This document shows positions 27,213-35,003 of a stretch of 46,484 bases of DNA, piece by piece (within the stretch, counting starts at the first letter, position 1; every line of letters begins with the position of its first letter). The stretch comes from Laribacter hongkongensis DSM 14985. GTDB taxonomy: Bacteria; Pseudomonadota; Gammaproteobacteria; Burkholderiales; Aquaspirillaceae. Location: positions 123,711-170,194 of the forward strand of contig NZ_KE383997.1 of the NCBI RefSeq assembly GCF_000423285.1, given 5' to 3'. The position numbers were made by a program, and so were the translations under genes. The notes below the pieces were generated by a model. The model had not been told where the DNA came from and ran no database searches. It saw only the letters and a program-made list of their open reading frames with translations.

Positions 27213-27893
27213 TCAGGCAACCTGGGCCAGTTCGGCGCGCATGGCATCGATCACGGCGCGGTAGTCGGGTTGTCCGTAGATGGCCGAACCGGCCACGAAG
27301 GTATCGGCACCGGCTTCGGCCACGGCACGGATGTTGCCGGCCTTGATGCCGCCGTCGACTTCCAGCCAGATTTCGCCACCGTGTACGGCAGTCCAGGCAT
27401 CAATGCGCTGGCGCGCGGCCCGGATCTTGTTGAGTGCTTCGGGGATGAACGACTGGCCGCCGAAACCGGGGTTGACCGACATGATCAAGATCATGTCGAT
27501 CTTGTCCATGACGTGATCCAGATAACTCAGCGACGTGGCCGGGTTGAACACCAGGCCGGCCTTGCAGCCGTGTTCCTTGATCAGCCCGAGGCTGCGGTCG
27601 ATGTGCTCGCTGGCTTCCGGGTGAAAGGTGATCAGGTTGGCCCCGGCCTTGGCAAACATCGGAATCAGGCTGTCGACCGGCTTGACCATCAGGTGCACGT
27701 CGATCGGCGCGCTGGTATGCGGCCGGATGGCCTCGCACACCATCGGTCCGATGGTCAGGTTGGGAACGTAGTGGTTGTCCATGACATCGAAGTGGATGAT
27801 GTCGGCGCCGGCGGCGACCACATCACGGACTTCTTCGCCCAGACGGGCAAAATCGGCAGACAGGATACTGGGGGCAATACGGAAGTTGCGCAT
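27213..27893 (-). CDS. rpe: Ribulose-phosphate 3-epimerase
   Basis: 226-residue TIM-barrel enzyme. It has [14 protein letters not shown] at the N-terminus, [19 protein letters not shown] with the catalytic Asp, [16 protein letters not shown] and EVDGGIK with the second catalytic Asp, then FVAGSAIYG. It interconverts ribulose 5-phosphate and xylulose 5-phosphate in the pentose phosphate pathway. ATG 27893 yields [11 protein letters not shown]; the frame extends to 27950 but that stretch overlaps a hairpin and has no family match. The ArnD-like gene follows 13 bases later and is probably cotranscribed. Confidence 0.97.
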   Translation of the reverse strand: MRNFRIAPSILSADFARLGEEVRDVVAAGADIIHFDVMDNHYVPNLTIGPMVCEAIRPHTSAPIDVHLMVKPVDSLIPMFAKAGANLITFHPEASEHIDRSLGLIKEHGCKAGLVFNPATSLSYLDHVMDKIDMILIMSVNPGFGGQSFIPEALNKIRAARQRIDAWTAVHGGEIWLEVDGGIKAGNIRAVAEAGADTFVAGSAIYGQPDYRAVIDAMRAELAQVA

Positions 27894-27934
27894 GGCAAAA
27901 CGCGGCCGGAGTTTCACGAAGGCGGCGATTTTAC

Positions 27935-27959
27935 GCCAAGCCCGCGGCACGGGCTTGGC
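27935..27959. terminator. Strong hairpin between the chuY-like gene and rpe
   Basis: GCCAAGCCCG (27935-27944) and CGGGCTTGGC (27950-27959) form a perfect 10-bp stem with a 5-base loop. In the leftward direction used by both flanking genes no T-run follows (GTAAAATCG). On the plus strand ATTTTGG follows. It may terminate or process the heme operon mRNA before rpe. Confidence 0.5.
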
Positions 27960-27980
27960 ATTTTGGTGGCAATGGCCGGC

Positions 27981-28607
27981 TCAGGCCGCCGAGATGCAAC
28001 GCACTTGGCGCACGCCTTCACCAGTCAGCAGCAAATCGAGCAGTGCCGCAGCCAGGTCGGCCCGCGCCAGATAGCTGCCGCTGCCGTCCGCACCGTCATG
28101 CCAGCGCCAGCTGCCAGTGGCTGCGGCATGGCTGAGTCCGCCCGGACGCAGCAGCGTCCAGGCCAGCGGCGACGCCTGCCAGCGGGTTTCGGCCAGGTTC
28201 TTGGCGCGGATAGCGTCCCCCAGCGCGGCCCGGGCAGCAGGCGACAGCTGCGGATACAGCTCGCCGCAGCCAAAGCTCGTCACCAGCAGCGCGCGCTCGA
28301 TGCCAGGCACGGCTTCGGCCGCCCCGATCACGTTCAGGTTGCCGGCGGCATCGATGCGCCGGCCATCGGCCGACTTGCCGCCCAGCGTACTGACCAGCCA
28401 GCGCGGGCGGGCGGCTTCGATGGCCGCGCAGCAGTCGGCCTCCGAAAACGCATCGCCCGACAGCACGGTGACGCCCAGCTCGCGCAGGGCTTCGGCCGGG
28501 CTGTCGGGCCGCACCATGGCGGCCACCGACAGGCCGTGGCGACGGGCCACCCCGGCCAGCAACCAGCCGCTGTTGCGGGTGGCGCCGAAGATCAGCAGGT
28601 CGTGCAT
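27981..28607 (-). CDS. chuY: ChuY-like NAD(P)H-binding reductase of anaerobic heme breakdown
   Basis: 208 residues, an atypical short-chain dehydrogenase fold with dinucleotide motif LLIFGATRNSGWLL (Gly8-x-x-x-x-x-Gly14) and LLVTSFGCGE in the middle. I infer ChuY identity mainly from context: E. coli runs chuW-chuX-chuY, and here the gene is third after hutW and hutX, overlapping hutX by 16 bases. E. coli ChuY (about 207 residues) reduces anaerobilin, the product of ChuW. A different NAD(P)-binding epimerase-like role is possible. A hairpin follows. Confidence 0.78.
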   Translation of the reverse strand: MHDLLIFGATRNSGWLLAGVARRHGLSVAAMVRPDSPAEALRELGVTVLSGDAFSEADCCAAIEAARPRWLVSTLGGKSADGRRIDAAGNLNVIGAAEAVPGIERALLVTSFGCGELYPQLSPAARAALGDAIRAKNLAETRWQASPLAWTLLRPGGLSHAAATGSWRWHDGADGSGSYLARADLAAALLDLLLTGEGVRQVRCISAA

Positions 28608-29122
28608 GGCGGCTCCGTGGCAGCGGCCATCCGGGCCGGCAGGGCGCGCAGGGCTGCGAGCTGGTCAGCGCGCAACTGACCTTCGGCATCCCGGCCGACA
28701 AAAATCTTGAACATGATGTCGCCGGCGTGATTGGCGAACAGCAGGCTGGCCGTGGCCTTGTTCATGAACGGCCGCTCGACGGCGTAAACGGCAGCGCAGC
28801 GCTCGGGACGCAGGTGGCCGTGCAGGCCGCCGGTGCTCTTGAGGTTGTAAAAGCCGTGGCCGCTTTCGCCGGCCGGAAAGGCACCGCCGATCTCGAAAAT
28901 GCCGTCGGCGGTATGGATGATGGTGGTGACCTCGCCCCAGCCGGCCACCAGCTGCAACACGTCGGTCATCCGCTCGCCGGCCATCTTGTGCCAGCAGCCG
29001 GCGGGCAGGCATTCAATCAGTTCGGCCAGCGTGGCTTCACCGGCTTCGGCCAGGGTTTCCAGGATGATGCCGGGGTTTCTGGCCAGGCGTTCTTGCAGGG
29101 CGGAACGGTGTTCGGGAGTCAT
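28592..29122 (-). CDS. hutX: HutX/ChuX heme utilisation carrier protein
   Basis: 176 residues. Recognisable features are the N-terminal helical region NPGIILETLAEAGEATLAELIECLP, the KMAGERMTDVLQLVAGWGEVTTIIHTADGIFEIGG block and FYNLKSTGGLHGHLR, then FANHAGDIMFKIFVGRD. These match the HutX/ChuX heme-binding family (related to half of HemS). In the known family it binds heme or heme breakdown product in the cytosol and hands it on. Overlaps hutW by 4 bases (ATGA) and the chuY-like gene by 16. Confidence 0.92.
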   Translation of the reverse strand: MTPEHRSALQERLARNPGIILETLAEAGEATLAELIECLPAGCWHKMAGERMTDVLQLVAGWGEVTTIIHTADGIFEIGGAFPAGESGHGFYNLKSTGGLHGHLRPERCAAVYAVERPFMNKATASLLFANHAGDIMFKIFVGRDAEGQLRADQLAALRALPARMAAATEPPCTTC

Positions 29123-30477
29123 GCAGCTTCCTTTCTTTTCATCATGTGCATCATGGCATGCGGGGGCATGGTGTCTGCGGAGGGCGGAATCATGGTGTCC
29201 ACCACGGCGCGGGTCAGGGTCGGCCCCCAGAAGCGGCCGGCCGGTGTCAGTTGCCAGCCGGTGCCGGCTGGCTCCGGAGTGACGAGGCCGGCGTCCTGCC
29301 AGCGCGCCAGCGATCCGGCCAGCTGCTCGGGGTGCGGCAGTACGGCCGGATCAAGCCGGCCGGCTTCCACGTCGCCTTGCAGGCGGCTGACCCAGCCGTG
29401 GTGTTCGCCCAGCCGGGCCAGCCGGGCCAGCGGCTTGCTGCCGGTGCTACCGATATAGCCCGCCACGTCCGGCTCGACGGCATAGCTCAGTCCGGCATGG
29501 TTGCCGCCGGCACCGGCGCCGAACGCCAGGCAGGTGGCACCGGACTTGATCGCCCGGTTGTAGTGGTTGCGCTCGCCCCGTCCCGGTGCGCCAAAGTGGC
29601 TGTTGGACAACTGTTCCCAACCGGCGGCAGTGAAAGCCTGATGAGCGAGGCCGTACTGGGCAGCCACCTCGGCTAGGCCCGGTGCCGGCGGCAAGGCGCC
29701 TTTTTCGATCATGCGGTTGACCGGCAGGTGCGGATAGAGGTTGAAGGCGTAGACATCGATGCCGGACAGGCCCAGCGACAGGGCGGTATCGAGGTCTTGC
29801 TGCCAGACGGCCTCCGTCTGGCCGGGCAAACCGAAAATCAGGTCGGTCACCACCACGGCCTGGCTATGGCGGGCCAGCCACGCCAGATAAGCGGCCGCCT
29901 CGTCTCCGGCGTGCTTGCGCCCGAGACGGTGCCGGATGGCGCTGTCGAAGGTCTGCACACCGATGGAAAACCGGTTGGCGCCTGCCGCCAGGCAGGCATC
30001 CACCTTGCCGGCGTCAAAATGCGACATGCGCCCTTCGACGGTGATTTCACAATCCGGCGACAGCGGCAGGCAGCGGCGCAGGGTCTGCAACAGGCGCGTC
30101 AGCTGGCCGGCCGGCAGCAAGGTGGGCGTACCGCCGCCCAGATACACTGCCGCGATGCTGCCGCCGGCCGGCCGGCGGGCGGCTTCGGCTTCGATGTCGG
30201 CCACCAGCCGGTCCACATACTGCTCCGCCAGGCCGGCATTCCAGCCGTTGCGGTAAAAGCCGCAAAAGACGCAGTGGTTGGCGCAAAAGGGGATGTGGAC
30301 ATACACCAGCGCCCGCTCGGGCAGCGGGGTGGCGGCAATCGTGTTCCAGGCTGCGGGCCAGGATTCGGGCGGCAGCACGGCCTGCCCCCACATGGGCATC
30401 AGGGCCCGGCGGCTGGCAAACGGCAGGGGGGCAGCGGCAGGCGGGCCGGCATGGCAGGCCGGGGATGAAGCAGCCAT
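29119..30477 (-). CDS. hutW: Radical SAM heme-degrading methyltransferase HutW/ChuW
   Basis: 452 residues of the HemN-like radical SAM class. The cluster motif CANHCVFCGFYRN gives Cys65, Cys69 and Cys72. GGGTPTLLPAGQL is the SAM-binding glycine motif, and VYAFNLYPHLPVNRMI and AGAGGNHAG follow. ChuW opens the porphyrin ring without oxygen to give anaerobilin and free iron. Start ATG 30477 has CTGGAG upstream. It heads the leftward arm of the heme island, and its promoter region carries a Fur-box-like element. Confidence 0.92.
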   Translation of the reverse strand: MAASSPACHAGPPAAAPLPFASRRALMPMWGQAVLPPESWPAAWNTIAATPLPERALVYVHIPFCANHCVFCGFYRNGWNAGLAEQYVDRLVADIEAEAARRPAGGSIAAVYLGGGTPTLLPAGQLTRLLQTLRRCLPLSPDCEITVEGRMSHFDAGKVDACLAAGANRFSIGVQTFDSAIRHRLGRKHAGDEAAAYLAWLARHSQAVVVTDLIFGLPGQTEAVWQQDLDTALSLGLSGIDVYAFNLYPHLPVNRMIEKGALPPAPGLAEVAAQYGLAHQAFTAAGWEQLSNSHFGAPGRGERNHYNRAIKSGATCLAFGAGAGGNHAGLSYAVEPDVAGYIGSTGSKPLARLARLGEHHGWVSRLQGDVEAGRLDPAVLPHPEQLAGSLARWQDAGLVTPEPAGTGWQLTPAGRFWGPTLTRAVVDTMIPPSADTMPPHAMMHMMKRKEAA

Positions 30478-30533
30478 CGCATCTCCAGAAAAAACAGGTC
30501 AGTCGGATGGCTGGCGATGGCTGGCTGAGGCAA

Positions 30534-30563
30534 AAGATAGTCGAGAACCGATCTCATCTGCAA
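30534..30563 (-). promoter_or_regulatory. hutW promoter with overlapping Fur-box-like element
   Basis: On the minus strand TTGCAG (30558-30563), 18-base spacer, TATCTT (30534-30539). The spacer is filled by the element read on plus as GAGAACCGATCTCATC (30543-30558). This element matches the one at 30626-30641 in 13 of 16 positions. Iron-loaded Fur bound here would block RNA polymerase. Confidence 0.55.
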
Positions 30564-30611
30564 CAAAAATCGTTTCATGACAAAGAGTTGAAAAATTCAC
30601 AACCTGATCTC

Positions 30612-30641
30612 TTGTCGAGCAAGTTGAGAACCATTATCATC
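30612..30641 (+). promoter_or_regulatory. hemP promoter with overlapping Fur box
   Basis: TTGTCG (30612-30617), 17-base spacer, TATCAT (30635-30640). GAGAACCATTATCATC (30626-30641) reads on minus as GATGATAATGGTTCTC, close to the Fur consensus GATAATGATAATCATTATC, and covers the -10. This predicts iron repression of the rightward heme genes. Confidence 0.7.
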
Positions 30642-30648
30642 TTTTCGC

Positions 30649-30810
30649 ATGAATACCGCGCCCTTTCCATCCCTCATGCCGCCACAGCTTCCCGTGGTCC
30701 TGCACAGCCAGCAGCTGTTCCGTGACCGGCGGGAAATCCTGATCGAACACGCCGGAGAAACCTACCGCCTGCGCCTGACCAGCAACAACAAACTCATCCT
30801 GACCAAGTAA
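30649..30810 (+). CDS. hemP: HemP, small heme uptake regulator/accessory protein
   Basis: 53 codons, starting ATG at 30649 and stopping TAA at 30808-30810. The C-terminal half, RREILIEHAGETYRLRLTS followed by NNKLILTK, is the HemP family signature. In other proteobacteria hemP sits directly before a heme receptor gene under Fur control, and in Burkholderia it promotes receptor expression. Both placements hold here: Fur box immediately upstream, receptor 56 bases downstream. No Shine-Dalgarno is visible and the -10 ends 8 bases before the ATG, so translation may be leaderless. An in-frame ATG at 30676 is an alternative. Confidence 0.88.
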   Translation: MNTAPFPSLMPPQLPVVLHSQQLFRDRREILIEHAGETYRLRLTSNNKLILTK

Positions 30811-30866
30811 TCCCCGCCAGCCAGCCTCATGCCAGCCAGCGAAAACCCGATTCCCGTGGAGTTTTC

Positions 30867-33041
30867 ATGGCTGTTCCCCGTCTTGCCCCGCTTGTCCTGA
30901 GTCTTGCCGCCGCTTTCCCGGCACTTGCAGAAGAACTGCCCAGCCTCGAGGCCGTCGAAGTCACCGCCCACCGCACCGACAAAAGCCTCGCCCAGACCGC
31001 ACCCAACGCCGTGGTCATCTCGCGCCACAAGCTTGACGCCACCCTGGCCGAAGACATGGCCGATGCCGTCAAGTACGAGCCCGGCGTCGACGTTGCCAGT
31101 GACCCGGCCCGGCGCGGCAATGCCGGCTATACCATCCGTGGCATCGACGGCAACCGCATCCTGATGCTGGTTGACGGCATCCGCCTGCCCGATGCCTACG
31201 CCGGCGGCGGCAACACCAACGGCTTTGTCTCCGGCCGCGACTACATCGACCTCGACAGCCTGCGCGCCATCGACATCGTCAAGGGGCCGTTTTCCAGCCT
31301 GTACGGCTCGGACGCCATCGGCGGCGTGGTGGGCTACCGCACGCTGGAAGTCGACGACATCGTCATGCCGGACGAGCGCTTTGGCGGCGGCATCAAGGTT
31401 TTCGGTGCCAGCGCCGACCAGTCGGCCGGCCTGACTGCCAGGCTCGGCGTCAAGGGCGACACGGCCGATGCCATGCTGCTGGTAACCCGGCGGAACGGCC
31501 ATGAAACCGGCAACCAGGGTCACAACGACACCCGGGACACCAGCCGTACCACGCCCAACCCGCAGGACTGGAGCAGCGACAACGTGCTGGCAAAGGTCGG
31601 CTTTGCCCCGGCTGCCAACCAGCGGCTGGAACTGGTGTTCGACCACTACCGCCGCCAGACCGACACCGACGTGATCAGCTCGCAAAGCAGCAGCATCACC
31701 CGGATGCTGGCCAACGACACCGTCCGGCGCGACCGCCTGTCGCTCGGCTGGCAGGCCCGCGAGCTGGGCATCTTCGACAAGGTGGCACTCAAGCTCTACA
31801 CCCAGAAACTCGACAACAGCGATGACAGCACCGAATGGCGCAGCAACGGCGCCCGCCGCCTGTCCGACTACGGTTTCAGGCAGACCAGCCACGGGCTGAC
31901 CTTCGACGCCCGCCACCAGCTCGACCGGGGCGGACTGGTCCACCAGCTGGTCTGGGGCGTGGATGCCAGCCGCACCGACACCAGCCGGCCACGCGACAAG
32001 GTGGAAATCCGTGCCAACGGCAGCACCAGCCATGTCGTGGCCGGCGAAACCTATCCGAGCAAGACCTTCCCCGACAACACCTCGGACCGGCTGGGCCTGT
32101 TCGTGCAGGACGAAATCCGGTTCGCCAACGGCATCGTCGCCTCGCCGAGCCTGCGCTGGGACTACTACCGGATGCGTGCAGAAGTCGACCAGGCCTATCT
32201 CAACGCCAATCCGGCCGGCGGCGTGCCTTCGTTCAGCGATAGCGCCTTCTCGCCCAAATTCGGTCTGTCCATCCCGTTTGCCGGTCACTACACCGGTTTC
32301 GTACAGCTTTCCACCGGCTTCCGGGCACCACCGTTTGACGACGCCAACATGGTCTACGCCAACCAGACCTACGGTTACGAAGTCATCGCCAACCCCAACC
32401 TCAGGTCAGAAACCAGCCAGGGCATCGAGCTGGGCCTGAAGGGCGCGTGGGACCACCTTGATTTCGGCATCACGGCCTACGCCAACCGCTACCGCGACTT
32501 CATCGAGCTGGTCGAACTGACCGGCGACAGCAACGGCAACGGCATCGGCAGTCCGGCCCGTCCCGGCAGCTTCGAGTCGCAATACCAGAACATCGGCCGC
32601 GTCACCATCCACGGGCTGGAAGCCAAAAGCACCTGGAGGCTGGCACCGGGCTGGCGCCTGACGGGCTCGCTGGCATGGGCCCAGGGCAACAACCAGACCG
32701 ATGACCGGCCGCTGGATTCGGTAGCCCCGTTCACCGCCGTCGCCGGCCTGCGTTACGACAGCCAGGACTGGGGGGCCGAAGCCTTCGTCAAGGCCGTGTC
32801 GCAAAAGAAACGCGTCAGCAACGACAGCACCTTCAAGGTACCCGGCTACGCCACGCTGGACCTGACCGCCTACTGGAGCCCGGTCCGCAACCACATGCTG
32901 CGTGTCGGCGTCTTCAACGTCTTCGACCGCACCTACTGGAACGCCGCCGACGTACGCGGCCTCGCCACCACCGATCGCGTCCTGGCGCGCTTTACCCGGC
33001 CCGGGCGCAACGTCAGCGCCAGTTACGAACTAACGTTCTGA
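30867..33041 (+). CDS. TonB-dependent heme/hemoglobin outer-membrane receptor
   Basis: 724 residues. Signal peptide ends PALA-EE (about 21 residues). A plug domain follows (VEVTAHRTDKSLAQ near residue 30; GYTIRGIDGNRILMLVDGIRLPDAY; GPFSSLYGSDAIGG). The beta-barrel contains the heme-receptor motifs FRAPPFDDANMVY (about 484) and NPNLRSETSQGIELGLKG. The protein ends in the C-terminal Phe typical of outer-membrane barrels (SYELTF). It belongs to the hemoglobin/transferrin/lactoferrin receptor family; neighbours point to heme. Its TonB/ExbBD partners are not in the window. Ribosome-binding site GTGGAG lies 6 bases before the ATG. Confidence 0.93.
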   Translation: MAVPRLAPLVLSLAAAFPALAEELPSLEAVEVTAHRTDKSLAQTAPNAVVISRHKLDATLAEDMADAVKYEPGVDVASDPARRGNAGYTIRGIDGNRILMLVDGIRLPDAYAGGGNTNGFVSGRDYIDLDSLRAIDIVKGPFSSLYGSDAIGGVVGYRTLEVDDIVMPDERFGGGIKVFGASADQSAGLTARLGVKGDTADAMLLVTRRNGHETGNQGHNDTRDTSRTTPNPQDWSSDNVLAKVGFAPAANQRLELVFDHYRRQTDTDVISSQSSSITRMLANDTVRRDRLSLGWQARELGIFDKVALKLYTQKLDNSDDSTEWRSNGARRLSDYGFRQTSHGLTFDARHQLDRGGLVHQLVWGVDASRTDTSRPRDKVEIRANGSTSHVVAGETYPSKTFPDNTSDRLGLFVQDEIRFANGIVASPSLRWDYYRMRAEVDQAYLNANPAGGVPSFSDSAFSPKFGLSIPFAGHYTGFVQLSTGFRAPPFDDANMVYANQTYGYEVIANPNLRSETSQGIELGLKGAWDHLDFGITAYANRYRDFIELVELTGDSNGNGIGSPARPGSFESQYQNIGRVTIHGLEAKSTWRLAPGWRLTGSLAWAQGNNQTDDRPLDSVAPFTAVAGLRYDSQDWGAEAFVKAVSQKKRVSNDSTFKVPGYATLDLTAYWSPVRNHMLRVGVFNVFDRTYWNAADVRGLATTDRVLARFTRPGRNVSASYELTF

Positions 33042-33085
33042 TCAGCACCCGGCCGGCGTGCACGGCCCCGCGGCCACCCGGCGCA

Positions 33086-33126
33086 TGCCGGTGCAGGTCA
33101 CCCCGCACAGGTGCCATGCACCGGCA
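33086..33126 (+). promoter_or_regulatory. Inverted repeat between heme receptor and hmuS
   Basis: TGCCGGTGCA (33086-33095) and TGCACCGGCA (33117-33126) form a perfect 10-bp stem with a 21-base loop. It lacks a T-run. It may adjust the ratio of receptor to downstream transporter mRNA by stalling, processing or stabilising it. Confidence 0.4.
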
Positions 33127-33175
33127 GCAAACCCGCTTTCCGACCATCACCACAACAATGCCAAGGATGAACTGC

Positions 33176-34222
33176 ATGGACCAACCCACCCTCGCCCTGC
33201 TCGACCGGTTTCGCGCCTTGCAGGCCGGCACGCCCGGCCTGCGCGCCCGCGATGCGGCCCGCCAGCTCGGGGTCAGCGAATGCGAACTCGTGTTTGCCAA
33301 TCCGGCCGCCCGGCGCCTGGCCGACGATAACTGGAGCACCCTGCTCCAGTCCGTCGCCAGTCTGGGCCCGGTCATGGCACTGGCCCGCAACGAGGCCTGC
33401 GTGCACGAACTCACCGGCGACTACCGCCACGTCCAGATCGAAGGCAAGGTCGGACTCGCCATCAACCCGATCGTCGACCTGCGCTTTTTCCTGTTCCACT
33501 GGCGCTACGCCTTTGCGCTGGAAGAATCCACCCCGCGCGGCACCCGGCGCTCGCTACAGTTCTTCGACCGCTACGGACAGGCCATCCAGAAGGTGTACCT
33601 GACCGCCGAAAGCGACGTGGCGGCATTTGAAGCCCTGCGCGACCGCTTCGCCATCGACAAGGGCGAAGCGGCATTCGACACCCGCCCGGCGCCGGAACCC
33701 GAACAACCCGACAGCGCCATCGACGCCGCCGCCTTCCAGGCTGACTGGCTGGCCCTCAAGGACGTGCACGAATTCCACCCGCTGCTCAAGCAGTACGGGC
33801 TGACCCGCCCGCAGGCCTTCCGGCTGGCGCCGGCCGGCCAGGCCTGGCGCGTGCGGGCCGACGCGGTGGAAACCCTGCTGCGCCGTGCGGCCGCCACCGG
33901 CCTGCCGGTCATGGTGTTTGCCGGCAACGGCAGCATCATCCAGATTCACACCGGCCCGGTGAAAGAGATCAGGACCGTCGGCGACTGGCTCAACGTCCTC
34001 GACCCGCAGTTCAACCTGCACCTGCGTACCAATGACATCGCCGAAGCCTGGGTTACGCACAAGCCCGGCGACAACGGCGTGGTGACGTCGCTCGAGCTTT
34101 TCAACGATGCCGGCGAATCCATCGTCACCTTCTTTGGCGAACGCAAGCCCGGCCGGCCCGAACGCCCCGAGTGGCGCCAGCTGGTGTGCGAACTGGCCCC
34201 CGAGGAGGCGGACCATGCCTAA
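33176..34222 (+). CDS. hmuS: Cytosolic heme-binding/degrading protein HmuS
   Basis: 348 residues of the HemS/HmuS/ChuS family, built of two similar halves. The DVHEFHPLLKQYGL stretch contains His198, equivalent to the proximal heme ligand of HemS. LRTNDIAEAWVTHKPGDNGVVTSLELF and the earlier NPIVDLRFFLFHWRYAFALEE are family blocks. Such proteins bind incoming heme and, in some species, break it down oxidatively. Start ATG 33176 has AAGGA 8 bases upstream; the longer frame from 33116 has no such site. The stop overlaps hmuT by 8 bases. Confidence 0.94.
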   Translation: MDQPTLALLDRFRALQAGTPGLRARDAARQLGVSECELVFANPAARRLADDNWSTLLQSVASLGPVMALARNEACVHELTGDYRHVQIEGKVGLAINPIVDLRFFLFHWRYAFALEESTPRGTRRSLQFFDRYGQAIQKVYLTAESDVAAFEALRDRFAIDKGEAAFDTRPAPEPEQPDSAIDAAAFQADWLALKDVHEFHPLLKQYGLTRPQAFRLAPAGQAWRVRADAVETLLRRAAATGLPVMVFAGNGSIIQIHTGPVKEIRTVGDWLNVLDPQFNLHLRTNDIAEAWVTHKPGDNGVVTSLELFNDAGESIVTFFGERKPGRPERPEWRQLVCELAPEEADHA

Positions 34223-35003
34223 GTCCGGCTGGCTCGGCCTCCTTGCCCTGACACTGGCCGCCCCGCTGTGGGCTGCCGAACGGGTGGTGGTGGTCACGTC
34301 CGACGTGTCCGACATCGTGGTGGCACTGGGTGCGGCAGGTGAAGTGGTCGGCCGCGACCGCTCCAGCCGCGCACCGGAGCTGGCCCACGCGCCGGAAATC
34401 GGGTTTTCGCGCTCGCTGTCGGCCGAAACCATCGCCCGCCGCCAGCCCACGCTGGTACTCGGTAGCGCAGCCGCCCAGCCGCCAACGGTCTGGGAACAGC
34501 TGGAACGGCTGCGCGTGCGCGCCGTGGAAGTCTCGGTGCGCGAGGATGGCAGCGACTTTGGCTCCGCCATCCGCAAGGTCGGCGAGCTGGTCGGCCGTCC
34601 GGCCGCCGCCGAGGCGCTGGCCCGCGACTGGCAGACCCGCATGGCACCGCGGCCGGCCACCGGCAAACGCTATCTGGTCAGCTACGACGGCACGCTGGTC
34701 TCCGGCGCCGGCACGCCGGCCGATACGCTGATCCGCGCTGCCGGCGGCATCAATGCCGCAGCCGGACTCAACGGCAACAAACCGTTATCACGCGAGGCAT
34801 GGCAGGCGCTGCGGCCGGACGTGATCATCCTCGCCAGCCACAATGCCGCCGTGCATGGCGGTGCCAAAGCGTTTGCCCGACGCCCGGACATCCAGGCCAC
34901 ACCGGCCGGCCGCAACGGCCGGGTGATCGAAATGACGGCCAGGGACGCCATGATGATCGGCCTGCACAGCCCGGCCGTGGTCGAGACCTTGCGGGGGTTG
35001 TAA
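34215..35003 (+). CDS. hmuT: Heme ABC transporter periplasmic binding protein HmuT
   Basis: 262 residues, signal peptide ending PLWA-AE (20 residues). Class III binding-protein fold: VVVTSDVSDIVVALGAAGEVVGRDRSS at the N-terminus, then PEIGFSRSLSAETIARRQPTLVLG. The central YLVSYDGTLVSGAGTPADTLIRAAGG and the C-terminal DAMMIGLHSPAVVETLRGL match HmuT/PhuT. A Tyr is the usual heme ligand in this family. GAGGAGG lies upstream of ATG 34215, inside hmuS. hmuU begins at the base after the stop. Confidence 0.94.
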   Translation: MPKSGWLGLLALTLAAPLWAAERVVVVTSDVSDIVVALGAAGEVVGRDRSSRAPELAHAPEIGFSRSLSAETIARRQPTLVLGSAAAQPPTVWEQLERLRVRAVEVSVREDGSDFGSAIRKVGELVGRPAAAEALARDWQTRMAPRPATGKRYLVSYDGTLVSGAGTPADTLIRAAGGINAAAGLNGNKPLSREAWQALRPDVIILASHNAAVHGGAKAFARRPDIQATPAGRNGRVIEMTARDAMMIGLHSPAVVETLRGL

